Shown in pieces: positions 46,533 to 54,895 of a stretch of DNA of 64,000 nucleotides. The notes under the pieces are model-generated. The model was given only the letters and a program-made list of their open reading frames with translations. It searched no databases and had not been told where the DNA came from. Position numbers and translations under genes: made by a program. Numbering within the stretch: position 1 is the stretch's first letter; each line of letters starts with the position of its first letter. The stretch is from Muribaculaceae bacterium (GTDB taxonomy: Bacteria > Bacteroidota > Bacteroidia > Bacteroidales > Muribaculaceae): contig JAFSPZ010000028.1 of assembly GCA_017451225.1 (NCBI GenBank), positions 111,320 to 175,319 on the forward strand, written 5' to 3'.

Positions 46533-46715
46533 TTATTTGTAATCTTTATCGCACCGTGATAAGTTCTTGTCGCAAGATTCTTTTAATTTGCATCTACTGC
46601 AAGGATTAAGGGCCGATTTCTTGTGTGTAATGGCTCGATATATGCTCCTTATTGCCAAAACGAATGCTAGAGCTACTATAATAGCTACAATTATATATTG
46701 CCAAATATCACTCAT
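46533..46715 (-). CDS. Small Cys-rich membrane protein (FeoB-associated type)
   Basis: The 60-residue protein has one N-terminal membrane helix (about residues 5-25) and a basic linker, then four cysteines (39, 42, 48, 55) in NPCSRCKLKESC...RC. This is the layout of FeoB-associated Cys-rich proteins, usually encoded next to feoB. Here no feoB is present; the gene instead overlaps the end of topB by four bases (ATGA type), indicating translational coupling at the end of the dsbD-mazG-topB operon. A metal or thiol role is inferred from the cysteines only. Confidence 0.7.
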   Translation of the reverse strand: MSDIWQYIIVAIIVALAFVLAIRSIYRAITHKKSALNPCSRCKLKESCDKNLSRCDKDYK

Positions 46716-48781
46716 GATTTGATTTGCTTAAAAGCTTTCTTTATCATTGTGTTCAGCTTGGCAGGAGTGAGATCAACTGGATAAGTTTCAAAGGGAAGTC
46801 GCATCTCGCATCCGCTACGGAAGTTGCTGCATCCATAGGCAGTTCTTCCTTTTATGATGTGCCCTTTCCCACACAAGGGACATTGTATCTCTTCAATCGA
46901 TTTGAGTCGGGGCTTGCGTGTTTTTTTCTCTTTGTTGTCTGAACTATTCTTTTTTCCTTTCTTCTTTTCTTCTTCAGGTACTGCAATTGTAGTGCTTGAG
47001 TTGTCACGAAGAACATGTAGCACTATTTCATTGACAAGAAATTTTAGCTCATCAATGAACTGCTGGGCACTGAACTCACCTCGTTCAATTTTGCGCAACT
47101 TGTTCTCCCATAAGCCAGTGAGCTTTGCCGATTTGAGAAGCTCTTCTTTGATAGTGTCAATAAGCTGAATGCCAGCTGCTGTGGCAATAAGGCTTTTGCG
47201 TTGTTTGGCTATATAATGACGCTTGTGAAGAGTCTCGATAATCGCAGCTCGGGTAGAAGGCCGTCCAATCCCGTTCTCCTTCATGGCATCGCGAAGCTCG
47301 TCGTCATCTACAAACTTGCCAGCAGTTTCCATCGCACGCAATAAAGTTCCCTCAGTATAGTACTTGGGTGGTTGCGTGGTTCTTTTCAGAAGCGACGGCT
47401 CATGAGGACCGCTTTCGCCTTCTACAAATGTTGGCATTATTCCGTTGTCGTCATCCTCTTTTTCTTCGCTATTTTGTGTTTTCTCTTTGTTGTATATCAC
47501 ACGCCATCCGTCTTTTAGAATCTCTTTTCCGGTTGCTTTGAATTCATAATCGCTCACTTGTGCCATTACGGTAGTCGTCGAGAATTCACAATCAGGATAG
47601 AATGCTGCGATAAATCGTTTTGCAACGAGATCATATACTAATTTTTCCTCACGAGACAAGAAAATCGATGAAGGATCAACATTTGTTGGAATAATAGCAT
47701 GGTGGTCGGTTACTTTGCTATTATCAAAAACCTTTTTGCTCTTAGGTAACTTGCTGGTTAGAATAGGTTGAGTTAGGGGTGTATAAGGCTTCATGGCTTC
47801 CAAGATGCCAGGAATCTTCGCATAAATGTCGTCGCTCAGATAGGTTGTATCTACACGAGGATAGGTAGTCACCTTTTTTTCATAAAGTGACTGAATAAGC
47901 CTCAATGTCTCGTCAGCACTATAGCCAAATTTCTTGTTGCATTCAACTTGTAGACTCGTGAGGTCAAATAATCGCGGTGGTGCCTCTTTTACTTTCTTCT
48001 TTGCAACAGATGTCACCGTGAATGCAAATTCTTTTATTTTCTCGACAATCTCACTAGCCGAAGATTCTACCTTGAATTTCCCCTTTGTGGAATTGAAGAT
48101 TGTATCGCGGTATTTCGTTTTTATTTCCCAATAGTCTTCGGGTACAAAATTTTGAATCTCTCGCTGGCGGTTGACTATAAGTGCAAGGGTTGGAGTTTGA
48201 ACTCGTCCTATAGACAGCACGTTACTTGATCCCCAATCGCGATACTTAAGTGTATAGAGTCTTGTGGCGTTCATGCCCAGAATCCAATCTCCTATCGCGC
48301 GTGAAAGTCCAGCAAAGTAAAGATTGTCGAAATTTGAAGCATCCTGAAGTTGTTGGAATCCCTCACGAATGCTCTCGTCGGTAAGGGATGAAATCCACAG
48401 CCTTTTTACAGGCTTGTTGCATCGTGCTTTTTGATAGACCCAACGCTGAATGAGCTCACCTTCCTGACCAGCATCACCACAGTTAATCACCTCATCAGCA
48501 TTTTCAATAAGTGTCTCTATTACTTTAAACTGTTTTTTGATTCCGTCGTCTTCAATAAGCTTTATGCCAAAGCGCTGAGGTATCATGGGTAATGAAGCCA
48601 AGCTCCACCTTTTCCAAAGGTCGGTGTAGTCGTTAGGCTCCTTGAGACAACACAAATGACCAAAAGTCCAAGTCACTTGATACCCGTTGCCTTCGAAGTA
48701 GCCTTCGTGACAGTCATTAGCACCAAGCAATCTTGCAATGTCCCTGGCAACACTAGGTTTCTCAGTTACACATACTTTCAT
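46712..48781 (-). CDS. topB: DNA topoisomerase III
   Basis: TopB is a type IA topoisomerase that decatenates DNA. The 689-residue protein has the Toprim start KVCVTEKPSVARDIARLLGA, GDAGQEGELIQRWV with the metal-binding acidic pair, SIGRVQTPTLALI, and the catalytic Tyr307 in TTYPRVDTTYL. A C-terminal four-cysteine zinc finger (CPLCGKG...CSNFRSGC) follows a Lys-rich linker. Its start overlaps the mazG stop by four bases. Confidence 0.96.
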   Translation of the reverse strand: MKVCVTEKPSVARDIARLLGANDCHEGYFEGNGYQVTWTFGHLCCLKEPNDYTDLWKRWSLASLPMIPQRFGIKLIEDDGIKKQFKVIETLIENADEVINCGDAGQEGELIQRWVYQKARCNKPVKRLWISSLTDESIREGFQQLQDASNFDNLYFAGLSRAIGDWILGMNATRLYTLKYRDWGSSNVLSIGRVQTPTLALIVNRQREIQNFVPEDYWEIKTKYRDTIFNSTKGKFKVESSASEIVEKIKEFAFTVTSVAKKKVKEAPPRLFDLTSLQVECNKKFGYSADETLRLIQSLYEKKVTTYPRVDTTYLSDDIYAKIPGILEAMKPYTPLTQPILTSKLPKSKKVFDNSKVTDHHAIIPTNVDPSSIFLSREEKLVYDLVAKRFIAAFYPDCEFSTTTVMAQVSDYEFKATGKEILKDGWRVIYNKEKTQNSEEKEDDDNGIMPTFVEGESGPHEPSLLKRTTQPPKYYTEGTLLRAMETAGKFVDDDELRDAMKENGIGRPSTRAAIIETLHKRHYIAKQRKSLIATAAGIQLIDTIKEELLKSAKLTGLWENKLRKIERGEFSAQQFIDELKFLVNEIVLHVLRDNSSTTIAVPEEEKKKGKKNSSDNKEKKTRKPRLKSIEEIQCPLCGKGHIIKGRTAYGCSNFRSGCEMRLPFETYPVDLTPAKLNTMIKKAFKQIKS

Positions 48782-49578
48782 TCTCCTAACTTTAATTGTT
48801 TAGCTTCATCCCACAACTCATCCATCTCGGCAAGGGTCATCTCATTGAGATTTTTGCCCATTTTTCTAGCTCTTGCCTCTACATGATTGAATCGGGCGAT
48901 GAACTTGAGGTTGGTTTTTTCCAAAGCATTGTCGGGTCGTATACCATATAGACGAGCAGCATTTACAAGTGAGAAAAACAAGTCACCAAACTCTTTCTCA
49001 ATGTTGACTTCATTTCCTGTTTTAAGCTCTGTCTCCACCTCAGCAAGTTCTTCCTTCACTTTCTCCCATACGTCCTCTTTTTTCTCCCAGTCAAAGCCTA
49101 CATTGGCTGCCTTTTCTTGTACCCTTTCGGCTTTGATAAGCGAGGGCAGGGTAGAGGGAACTCCGCCAAGCACAGTTTTATTGCCACCTTTTTCTTTCAT
49201 TTTGATGACCTCCCAGTGCTCAAGCAACTCTTTTACGCCACTTACCTTGTCATTACCATATATGTGGGGATGACGGTAAATTAGCTTCTGTCTTAAAGCC
49301 TCGCAAACTTCGGCGATATCATAAGCACCTGTTTCTTCACCAATGCGAGCATATAGCAATACGTGAAGCAACACATCGCCAAGTTCTTTTTTTATAATAT
49401 TGTTGTCAGTTCCTAACAGAGCCTCGGCAAGCTCCATAGCCTCTTCTATAGTATTTGGGCGCATGCTTTCGTTGGTTTGAACAGAATCCCACGGACATTG
49501 TTCTCGCAGCGTGTCAATAACATCAAGGAGTTTGCCGAATGCCTCTAGTTTTTGTTGACGGTTATTTTTCCTCTCCAT
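48778..49578 (-). CDS. mazG: Nucleoside triphosphate pyrophosphohydrolase MazG
   Basis: MazG hydrolyses NTPs to NMP and pyrophosphate, clearing damaged nucleotides. The 266 residues contain two MazG domains: the first with LREQCPWDSVQTNESMRPNTIEEAMELAEAL and KKELGDVLLHVLLYA, the second with EELAEVETELK and EKEFGDLFFSLVNAARL, each with the EExxE...ExxD metal sites. It overlaps dsbD by 17 nt and topB by 4 nt. Confidence 0.96.
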   Translation of the reverse strand: MERKNNRQQKLEAFGKLLDVIDTLREQCPWDSVQTNESMRPNTIEEAMELAEALLGTDNNIIKKELGDVLLHVLLYARIGEETGAYDIAEVCEALRQKLIYRHPHIYGNDKVSGVKELLEHWEVIKMKEKGGNKTVLGGVPSTLPSLIKAERVQEKAANVGFDWEKKEDVWEKVKEELAEVETELKTGNEVNIEKEFGDLFFSLVNAARLYGIRPDNALEKTNLKFIARFNHVEARARKMGKNLNEMTLAEMDELWDEAKQLKLGE

Positions 49579-51610
49579 ATTTCTTTATTCCTCGGTTCAA
49601 GAAGTCCATGAACCCTGGAACGTCTTCTTTATAAGCAAATGGACCTGACATTAGCTTGCCGTTATTGTCTAGAACTATATAATAAGGCTGAGAATTGGAA
49701 TTGAACTTAACTGCTTGCAGATAGCTCCACTTGTCACCAACTGTAGTGAGTTCCATCTTGCTGCCGTCACGTTCTACGATCATAGGTTTAGCAAGCTCTG
49801 CTTTGTCGTCAACCATTAGCCTGATATGAATAAAGTCGTTTTTAAGTTTGTTCTTAACTTCATCAAGATCCATTACTGCAGTTTCCATCTTGCGACAGTT
49901 CACACAGCCAAAACCTGAGAACTCCAAGAACACGGGCTTACCTGTACGCGCAGCTACTGCCATTCCTTCTTCAAAATCGTCATACTCTTGCAACGTCTCG
50001 GGATTGGTAGTATAATCTTGAGTATACAATGGTGGAACAAATGCACTTGTCACACGCAATGGTGCTCCCCACAATCCAGGCAATAAATAGGCTGTGAAGG
50101 CTAGAGAGATGATACCAAGCATAAGTCTTACTACACCAATTGGCTTCTTTTCACCATCTCCTCTGAGCCAAAGCGAGCCAATCAAATACAGTCCAAGCAG
50201 GAAGAATATAGCAATCCACAGCGACAAGAATGTCTCACGGTCAAGAATGTGCCATCCGTAGGCAAGATCGGCAACTGACAGGAACTTGAGCGACAACGCA
50301 AGCTCCAAGAAGCCGAGGACAACTTTCACTGTATTTAACCAGCTTCCCGACTTTGGCAACTTCTTCAGCACTGATGGGAAGAGAGCAAATAACGTAAATG
50401 GGATTGCCAAAGCAAGAGCAAACGCAAACATACCCACAATAGGACCAAGATAGCTGCCGCTGCTGGCAGTCTCAACAAGCAATGTACCAATGATGGGACC
50501 CGTGCATGAGAACGAAACAATTACAAGTGTGAATGCCATGAAGAAGATGCTCAACAATCCGGTTGTTTTCTCGGCACGGCTGTCCATCTTGCTAGACCAT
50601 GAATCGGGTAGTTTTATCTCAAATGCTCCAAGGAACGAAATCGCAAATACCACAAGCAACAAGAAGAAAATAATGTTGCACACAGCATTGGTTGCAAGAG
50701 CGTTAAGGCCATTGGCCCCAAATATTGCTGTCACGATTACACCAAGAAGAACATATATTACTATAATTGAAACACCATAAGTAATAGCACTTGTTATAGA
50801 CTTAGTCTTGCTATTACCTTTCTTCAAGAAGAAGCTCACAGTTAAAGGAATGATTGGCCACACACAAGGTGTGAGAAGGGCCAGCAATCCACCTAGAAAA
50901 CATGCCCAGAATAAAAACCACAACGATTTGCTATTGCCTTCAGTACCAGACGCTGCAGAGTCGGTAAAGCTCACAGGAGCCCACAAGTTGCTAGTAATCT
51001 GTACTGCTGCAGTGTCGGTAGGTTGTACAGTGGCACTGTCTTTAAGAGAAAGATTTACAATTGAATCAACATTGGGCATGGCTGCCGCTTCTGGATTCAT
51101 TTGTGCATCAGCTCCTGCCTCAGTACCGGCAGCAGCGTCTGCAGGGGCAGCCCCTTGGCCGCTGAAATCAAACATCTCTTTAGTTGGTGCTGTACATGTC
51201 TCATCATTACAGCTCATGAATGACAGCTCACCAGCTATTTTATAGGTAGGAGCCGTTACAGTAAACTTTTGTGTGAGAGTAACAGATCCTTCCCACTGTT
51301 TCACCTTCATTTCAAATGTTTTGTCATCAATGGTTTGAGGAGACTTGCTAGGTTTCAAACTTCCTACAAGCTTAACGCCATCTGTGGTTTTCCATTTTAT
51401 ACTCAATGGCACTGGACCATCCGAAGGGCTATCCATAGAATACATGTGCCATCCACTTTTTATAGTGGCAGTAAATGTAATAACACCATTAGTGGCATCA
51501 GTCATTTTCAGGCTTTTAGTCCACTTTACGGGATTTAAAATCTGAGCTTGTGCTATCATGCAAGAGAGCACTGTGATGAATAGTAATAAATGAAGTCTTT
51601 TTGTGTTCAT
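49562..51610 (-). CDS. dsbD: Thiol:disulfide interchange protein DsbD
   Basis: DsbD passes electrons from cytoplasmic thioredoxin across the inner membrane. With the ATG at 51610 the protein has 682 residues; an ATG eight codons earlier is possible. It has a signal peptide, an N-terminal immunoglobulin-like domain (to about 160), and an Ala-rich linker. Eight membrane helices follow, with LTPCVWPIIPLTVSFFLKKG and SFSCTGPIIGTLL supplying the redox cysteines. The C-terminal thioredoxin domain carries the CVNC motif (FSGFGCVNCRKME). It heads a four-gene overlapping operon. Confidence 0.93.
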   Translation of the reverse strand: MNTKRLHLLLFITVLSCMIAQAQILNPVKWTKSLKMTDATNGVITFTATIKSGWHMYSMDSPSDGPVPLSIKWKTTDGVKLVGSLKPSKSPQTIDDKTFEMKVKQWEGSVTLTQKFTVTAPTYKIAGELSFMSCNDETCTAPTKEMFDFSGQGAAPADAAAGTEAGADAQMNPEAAAMPNVDSIVNLSLKDSATVQPTDTAAVQITSNLWAPVSFTDSAASGTEGNSKSLWFLFWACFLGGLLALLTPCVWPIIPLTVSFFLKKGNSKTKSITSAITYGVSIIVIYVLLGVIVTAIFGANGLNALATNAVCNIIFFLLLVVFAISFLGAFEIKLPDSWSSKMDSRAEKTTGLLSIFFMAFTLVIVSFSCTGPIIGTLLVETASSGSYLGPIVGMFAFALALAIPFTLFALFPSVLKKLPKSGSWLNTVKVVLGFLELALSLKFLSVADLAYGWHILDRETFLSLWIAIFFLLGLYLIGSLWLRGDGEKKPIGVVRLMLGIISLAFTAYLLPGLWGAPLRVTSAFVPPLYTQDYTTNPETLQEYDDFEEGMAVAARTGKPVFLEFSGFGCVNCRKMETAVMDLDEVKNKLKNDFIHIRLMVDDKAELAKPMIVERDGSKMELTTVGDKWSYLQAVKFNSNSQPYYIVLDNNGKLMSGPFAYKEDVPGFMDFLNRGIKKYGEEK

Positions 51611-51638
51611 GTTTATAGATATTTTTGTTTTCACAGTG

Positions 51639-51646
51639 CAAAGTTA
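51639..51646 (-). promoter_or_regulatory. -7 element of the dsbD operon
   Basis: The minus strand reads TAACTTTG, 29 nt before the ATG at 51610, which supports that start. Confidence 0.6.
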
Positions 51647-51722
51647 ATAACTGGATTTTCTTTTTCCAATTTTATAACTCTAAAAAAAACATAATGCGAT
51701 ACTATTATATAAAATTTATTCC

Positions 51723-51730
51723 TACCTTTG
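51723..51730 (+). promoter_or_regulatory. -7 element of the DHH-DUF4827 genes
   Basis: TACCTTTG lies 21 nt before the ATG at 51752. Confidence 0.6.
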
Positions 51731-51751
51731 TGGTCAAATTCATGATTGAAC

Positions 51752-52789
51752 ATGATTAAGAGAATAATTGACTCGAGCGAACTTAGCAAGTTTAAGAATG
51801 CGGTCGAACGTGTGTCACGCATTGTGATTACTTGCCACAAGAAGGCCGATGGTGATGCCATTGGCTCGTCACTTGCTTTGTGTTTGATTCTTAGAAAGCT
51901 TAGCAAGAATGCCATAGTAATTATTCCTGATCAGTTGGCCGATTCTTTGACTTTTGTTACTAAAGGCATAGACTATGTCACATTCAGTCGCAATGAGGTC
52001 ATGGCAGGCAATATCATCAGGAACACACAACTCATCATGTCACTTGATTATAATTGCTTTGACCGTGTCGACCGCATGAAATCATGCATCGAACAGTCAA
52101 GAGTTCCCAAGGTGCTTATCGACCATCACTTAAATCCTGACAATGTCTTTGATGTGACAATCTCTCACCCCGAGATTTCTTCTACAAGCGAGTTAGTTTA
52201 TAGGCTAGCTACTGAAGCAGGATGGCTTAACTGTATTGACAAGCAAGTAGCTTCATGTATCTTTGTCGGCATTATGACCGATACTGGGAATCTTGCATTC
52301 AGTTCATCTTATCCCGAAGTTTATCACGTTATGTCTAAACTAATGGAGTATGGCATTGACAAGCCTTATTTGTACAAAATGGCTATGGACACAGTACCGC
52401 TCAATAGCTTGTTGCTTCAAAGCTATGCTTTGCTCAATAAGATGAAAATCGTTGACGACAAATACGCACTCATTACTCTTGACAAATCCGACCTTGAAAA
52501 ATATGATTACAAAACCGGCGATACTGAAAGATTAGTCAACAAACCGCTTTCAGTTAAAAATGTTTTTTGGAGCACTTTCATGCGTGAAGACCCCAACTGC
52601 ATCAAGGTTTCGATGCGAAGTGAGGGAACACTAGCTGTTGACAAATTGTGCGCTCGATATTTCAATGGCGGTGGTCATAAGCATGCAGCTGCCGGAGAGT
52701 TCTATGGCACTATGCAAGAAGCTGTTGATCTCTATTATAAGATTGTTGAACAAGTAAATAATGAAGAACATAATAAAAATGAAAATTAA
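51752..52789 (+). CDS. DHH/DHHA1 family phosphoesterase (NrnA-like)
   Basis: The 345-residue protein fits the NrnA group, which degrades oligoribonucleotides and pAp or cyclic dinucleotide products. The start is taken at 51752; an in-frame TTG two codons earlier is unlikely. DHH motifs are CHKKADGDAIGSSLAL, LIDHHLNPD and FVGIMTDTGNL, and the DHHA1 domain ends in GGGHKHAAAGEF. The next gene overlaps its end, so the two are coupled. Confidence 0.92.
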   Translation: MIKRIIDSSELSKFKNAVERVSRIVITCHKKADGDAIGSSLALCLILRKLSKNAIVIIPDQLADSLTFVTKGIDYVTFSRNEVMAGNIIRNTQLIMSLDYNCFDRVDRMKSCIEQSRVPKVLIDHHLNPDNVFDVTISHPEISSTSELVYRLATEAGWLNCIDKQVASCIFVGIMTDTGNLAFSSSYPEVYHVMSKLMEYGIDKPYLYKMAMDTVPLNSLLLQSYALLNKMKIVDDKYALITLDKSDLEKYDYKTGDTERLVNKPLSVKNVFWSTFMREDPNCIKVSMRSEGTLAVDKLCARYFNGGGHKHAAAGEFYGTMQEAVDLYYKIVEQVNNEEHNKNEN

Positions 52790-53354
52790 AAGTATCTTTT
52801 TAATGCTGATTTCGGCATTACTATTTGTGTCTATAACTTCATGTAGCGACCGTGAGAGCTATGCGGACTTACTCAATAAGGAGCGATATGCTACCAATGC
52901 TTATTTGGCCAATTGCCGAGTTGTAAACGAAATACCAAGCGATACAGTCTTTGAGACTGGACCTGATGCACCATATTATCGAATCAACAATGAAGGCAAT
53001 GTTTATATGCAAGTTATTAAAGCCTCTGACCGAAAAACAGATAAGGCTAAGCCTTCTGAGCGCATCTACTTCCGTTATATGCGATACAATCTAATATACT
53101 GGTATTATTATAACGAGATGATAGGAGATGGTAATGAGAATGACATGAGCTATGCCTATACCTATTTCCAATATGGCAACTACTCGCTATCTTCTTCAGC
53201 TCAATGGGGCTACGGAGTACAATTGCCATTGAGTTTTGTTGGTGTTGACAGTGAGGTCAATCTTATCATCAAATCTCAGTTTGGCATGGCGTCAGAGATT
53301 TCTAATGTGCAACCTTATCTTTATCACATAAGATATTTCCGTAATCAAATATAA
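52779..53354 (+). CDS. DUF4827-type lipoprotein
   Basis: With the start at 52779 the protein has 191 residues and a lipoprotein signal with the lipid-attachment Cys22 in LFVSITSC; an in-frame ATG at 52761 would add six residues. The mature part (ESYADLLNKERYATNAYLANCRVVNEIP, YWYYYNEMIG, YGVQLPLSFVG) resembles the Bacteroidales family DUF4827. Parts recall FKBP-type folds, but no active site can be claimed. It overlaps the phosphoesterase gene and precedes glmM by 15 nt. Confidence 0.75.
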   Translation: MKIKSIFLMLISALLFVSITSCSDRESYADLLNKERYATNAYLANCRVVNEIPSDTVFETGPDAPYYRINNEGNVYMQVIKASDRKTDKAKPSERIYFRYMRYNLIYWYYYNEMIGDGNENDMSYAYTYFQYGNYSLSSSAQWGYGVQLPLSFVGVDSEVNLIIKSQFGMASEISNVQPYLYHIRYFRNQI

Positions 53355-53369
53355 TAAATATTACAAAAT

Positions 53370-54761
53370 ATGTCATTAATTAAATCAATATCTGGCATAC
53401 GTGGCACCATTGGCGGCAAATCAGGCGAAGGCCTTTCTCCACTTGACATTGTCAAGTTCACCACTGCCTATGCAACTTATATTAAAAGAAATACTACGTG
53501 TGATTCTAATGTCATAGTTGTTGGTCGTGATGCTCGTCTATCGGGCCGCATGGTTCTCAATATAGTGGTGGGCACACTCACAGGCATGGGCTTTGATGTA
53601 GTTAATATAGGGCTTGCTACCACTCCAACAACCGAACTCGCTGTAGTTGGGGAAAAGGCTTGTGGTGGTATCATTATCACCGCCTCTCACAACCCCAAGC
53701 AGTGGAATGCCTTGAAATTGCTCAATGAAAATGGAGAGTTTCTAGACGATGCACAAGGAAAAGAAGTGTTGCGCATTGCAGAGAATGAGGATTTTGACTA
53801 TGCTGATGTCGATCATCTAGGCCGTGAACAAAAGAATTATACCTATTTGCGTCGTCATATTGATGCGGTTAAGGCTCTCAAGCTTGTTGATGTCGACGCT
53901 ATAAAGAAAGCTAATTTCTCGGTCGCTGTTGATGCTGTGAATTCAGTTGGAGGTGTTGCGATACCTAAACTGCTTCAAGATCTTGGCGTGAAACCAGAGA
54001 ATATAATCAAGCTCTTCTGCGACCCAACAGGAAACTTTGGCCACACACCTGAGCCAATTCCTGAGAACTTGACTGCAATTCAAGATTTTATGCGACAAGG
54101 AAAGGCCGACGTGGGCTTTGTTGTTGATCCTGATGTCGACCGATTGGCTATCGTGATGGAAAATGGTGAGTTCTTTGTTGAGGAATATACCCTTGTTGCA
54201 GTTGCCGACTATGTGCTCAGCCACACTCCTGGTTCTACTGTCTCCAATCTCTCATCGTCACGTGCTTTGAGCGACGTTACTCGTTCTCATGGCTGCAATT
54301 ATACTGCAGCTGCTGTTGGAGAGGTGAATGTTACGACCGAGATGCGTCGCACAGGTGCTGTGATTGGCGGTGAAGGTAATGGTGGTGTCATTTATCCCGA
54401 ACTTCATTATGGCCGTGATGCTCTTGTTGGAGTCGCATTGTTCTTGACTCTTCTTGCCAAGAGCGGTAAGAAAGTGAGTGAACTCAAGGCTACTTATCCT
54501 CAGTATAGTATCGCTAAGACTAAGCTGCAACTCACACCCTCGATGGATGTAGATAAGATTCTTAAAGCCGTAGCAGAGCATTATAAAAATGAGAATCTCA
54601 CTACTATCGACGGTGTCAAAATTGACTTTGAAGACGGATGGGCACATTTGCGAAAGAGCAACACTGAACCCATAATTCGCATATATAGCGAGGCTCACAC
54701 TATGGAGAAAGCACAAGAGCTAGGAGAAAACGTCAAAAAAATCGTTGAATCACTCATTTGA
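53370..54761 (+). CDS. glmM: Phosphoglucosamine mutase
   Basis: GlmM converts glucosamine-6-phosphate to glucosamine-1-phosphate for peptidoglycan and LPS precursors. The 463 residues contain ISGIRGTIGG at the start, the phosphoserine loop TASHNPKQWNALKL near residue 105, the metal loop DPDVDRLA near 255, the sugar-binding GGEGNGGVIYPELHYGRD, and the phosphate-binding RKSNTEPIIRIY. It could also be a phosphomannomutase-like paralogue; GlmM is favoured by length and motif set. Confidence 0.88.
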   Translation: MSLIKSISGIRGTIGGKSGEGLSPLDIVKFTTAYATYIKRNTTCDSNVIVVGRDARLSGRMVLNIVVGTLTGMGFDVVNIGLATTPTTELAVVGEKACGGIIITASHNPKQWNALKLLNENGEFLDDAQGKEVLRIAENEDFDYADVDHLGREQKNYTYLRRHIDAVKALKLVDVDAIKKANFSVAVDAVNSVGGVAIPKLLQDLGVKPENIIKLFCDPTGNFGHTPEPIPENLTAIQDFMRQGKADVGFVVDPDVDRLAIVMENGEFFVEEYTLVAVADYVLSHTPGSTVSNLSSSRALSDVTRSHGCNYTAAAVGEVNVTTEMRRTGAVIGGEGNGGVIYPELHYGRDALVGVALFLTLLAKSGKKVSELKATYPQYSIAKTKLQLTPSMDVDKILKAVAEHYKNENLTTIDGVKIDFEDGWAHLRKSNTEPIIRIYSEAHTMEKAQELGENVKKIVESLI

Positions 54762-54829
54762 GTATAATAAACTCAAGATTCTCATGTCAGTTGATGAGTT
54801 TAATATAAATCAAACTTTAAAGTAAATAA

Positions 54830-54868
54830 TAAGAGTGTGCCGAAATACTGTGTTTTGACACACTCTTA
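54830..54868 (+). terminator. Hairpin between glmM and the hydrogenase gene
   Basis: TAAGAGTGTG (54830-54839) pairs with CACACTCTTA (54859-54868) around a 19-nt loop. It lacks a good T-run and lies only 28 nt before the hydrogenase ATG, so it might instead be a leader structure. I found no clear -7 element for the hydrogenase gene. Confidence 0.5.
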
Positions 54869-54895
54869 TATCAATTTATAAATAATTCATAATCT

